From the NCBI GenBank assembly GCA_041598875.1, contig JBFHXP010000054.1, forward strand, positions 1-16,606: a stretch of DNA of 16,606 nt, written 5' to 3'. Source of the stretch: JAKITW01 sp041598875. Lineage in GTDB: Bacteria; Desulfobacterota; Desulfobulbia; Desulfobulbales; BM004. A program made the position numbers and the translations under genes. The first letter of the stretch is position 1. Every line of letters starts with the position of its first letter. The notes under the pieces were generated by a model. That model did no database searches and was not told the DNA's origin. It saw only the letters and a program-made list of their open reading frames with translations. Below, piece by piece: positions 15,515 through 16,606 of this stretch.

Positions 15515-16606
15515 CTGGATACCTCACCTCAAACCACAGGTTCCGCATGCCAGCACTAAAGCCCTGTGTCGTTTTAGGGCCATAGTTGCCAATGAATCCA
15601 ACCCTGCCATACGTATTCGGTAGCTTAATTTGCTTGTCAATTTCGATCTTCTTGCGTTGCTCCCCCCAAGCGGGCCAGGCATCACCGAGGGCGTGTAGTA
15701 CCCGCAGCCATACCGGGTATGAAAGATAGGAAAACTTCGAAAAAACGTTATCCACAGGGCGCGGTTGGTCTCCCGGCACGAGTTCCCCAAGTGGCTCGGT
15801 CGCCCAAAGTTCTCTGCGGGGAGGGTATTCGCGAAACCCATAGTCTGTGCAAGAGCCGAGTTCGAGACCATAATAGGGGGAACTTCGAAAGGTGAAGAAG
15901 ACGTCTTGGTCGACATATGTGTAATAAAGAAGCGTCATCGGATCTTCGCCGCGATGCGAATAAGGCTTTAAGTTCGAGAAGAAGATATAGGCGGCCTGGT
16001 CGTTTCGTTCGAGAAACGGCACCACCCCTTGAAAGCCTTCCACTGGACTGTTTCGGGATAGATATGGGACATTGGAATCGGTAAGCAGCTCGAACTTTAA
16101 ACTTGCCTCTGTCGCAGGAGTCTTCACGTCAACAAGACTCCAAGCCGCAGGGGTTGGTGTCTCAAGTGGAATTACATAGGGTTCGGCGATGACATGGTTT
16201 GCCAACTGCTCTGGTGTCCCATCCTTTCTACCTGAAAACTGTCGGCAAAACCCTGACTGCCACACACCGCTTCTCCAACCTCCGGTGGTGTGTAAGCCGT
16301 ACTTACGCATTGCCCCGTCTAACTCCGGCCAACAGAGCAGTGCATCAACCAAAAAATCATCAATTCGCCGCCACCATCCATATGGCGGCGGATCAGGAAA
16401 GACCTCTCGATAATCGACATTAATTCCAGGGGGACGCTTCGTGTCTTGATGCGTTACGAATCGAACCGACTGGGCAATCTCGCTATCCGAATAGTGGCAG
16501 TCGAAACGTGTAATGTTCTCATGCTCAGAAACTGACCTAACGACCAATTGCTGGCCTGTAAGGTAATTCCTGATTCGGCGAGGTTCCTGCTCGTACTCAA
16601 ACCACC
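15507..16606 (-). CDS. Unrecognised soluble protein (5' end beyond window)
   Basis: I do not recognise this protein. The frame is open from the stop at 15507 to the right edge without interruption, giving at least 366 residues. The visible N-terminal side reads WFEYEQEPRRIRNYLTGQQ, so the real start is outside. A TTG at 16547 could begin a shorter product but is not needed. It is rich in aromatic residues and proline (for example DPPPYGWWRRIDDF and SSPYYGLELGS), with no membrane segment or signal peptide in view and no motif I can name. It overlaps the membrane-protein gene by 8 nt, so the two probably act together. Base composition is intermediate between the AT-rich partner and the rest of the window. 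A secreted-effector, immunity or defence role would be speculation. Confidence 0.7.
   Translation of the reverse strand, partial: WFEYEQEPRRIRNYLTGQQLVVRSVSEHENITRFDCHYSDSEIAQSVRFVTHQDTKRPPGINVDYREVFPDPPPYGWWRRIDDFLVDALLCWPELDGAMRKYGLHTTGGWRSGVWQSGFCRQFSGRKDGTPEQLANHVIAEPYVIPLETPTPAAWSLVDVKTPATEASLKFELLTDSNVPYLSRNSPVEGFQGVVPFLERNDQAAYIFFSNLKPYSHRGEDPMTLLYYTYVDQDVFFTFRSSPYYGLELGSCTDYGFREYPPRRELWATEPLGELVPGDQPRPVDNVFSKFSYLSYPVWLRVLHALGDAWPAWGEQRKKIEIDKQIKLPNTYGRVGFIGNYGPKTTQGFSAGMRNLWFEVRYPGA

Noticed and set aside
1..16606. CRISPR arrays, tRNA or rRNA genes
   Set aside because: No regularly spaced direct repeats and no tRNA- or rRNA-like sequence were seen on either strand.

Overview
The window looks like a chromosomal stretch of a Gram-negative, GC-rich bacterium, most probably a Desulfobacterota-type (deltaproteobacterial) organism. 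This is an inference. It rests on a LolA gene (so an outer membrane), a Ros/MucR zinc-finger regulator, a B12-dependent radical SAM enzyme and a cyclase-like protein of a kind I associate with that group. There is no rRNA, tRNA or other phylogenetic marker to settle it.

Left block (1-5946, all on the minus strand). A cyclase-fold gene is followed by a YhaO-type nuclease and a YhaN/SbcC-type coiled-coil ATPase that runs off the left edge. The nuclease and ATPase genes overlap by 20 nt and should form a Rad50-Mre11-like DNA end-processing complex. The cyclase gene is broken twice. A 163-bp element with 19-bp perfect terminal inverted repeats sits right behind the presumed metal-binding Asp, and a 2-bp excess in an (AT)4 tract shifts the frame further on. 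Removing both restores one continuous reading frame of about 420 codons.

Middle block (5947-11701, plus strand). A 476-bp gap without a credible gene precedes a Ros/MucR regulator with its own terminator. Then come murI (glutamate racemase, cell wall), lolA (lipoprotein carrier, envelope), a radical SAM/B12 enzyme resembling RiPP-maturation C-methyltransferases but with no precursor peptide beside it, and a four-repeat S1-domain RNA-binding protein.

Right block (11702-16606). A 200-bp inverted-repeat element fills the gap before a CPA2/Kef-type K+/H+ antiporter with a TrkA-N domain. A 332-bp gap with a possible TrkA-C gene relic follows, then a tandem UspE-like universal stress protein. The window ends in a minus-strand pair of unrecognised genes: a soluble protein, entering from the right edge, overlaps a membrane protein by 8 nt. 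The membrane-protein gene is visibly AT-richer than its surroundings, and its stop codon interlocks with that of the stress-protein gene, so this pair may be a later arrival.

The most notable observations are the doubly disrupted cyclase gene with its MITE-like element, the second inverted-repeat element at 11738-11937, the orphan RiPP-type radical SAM enzyme, and the unknown two-gene cassette at the right end.
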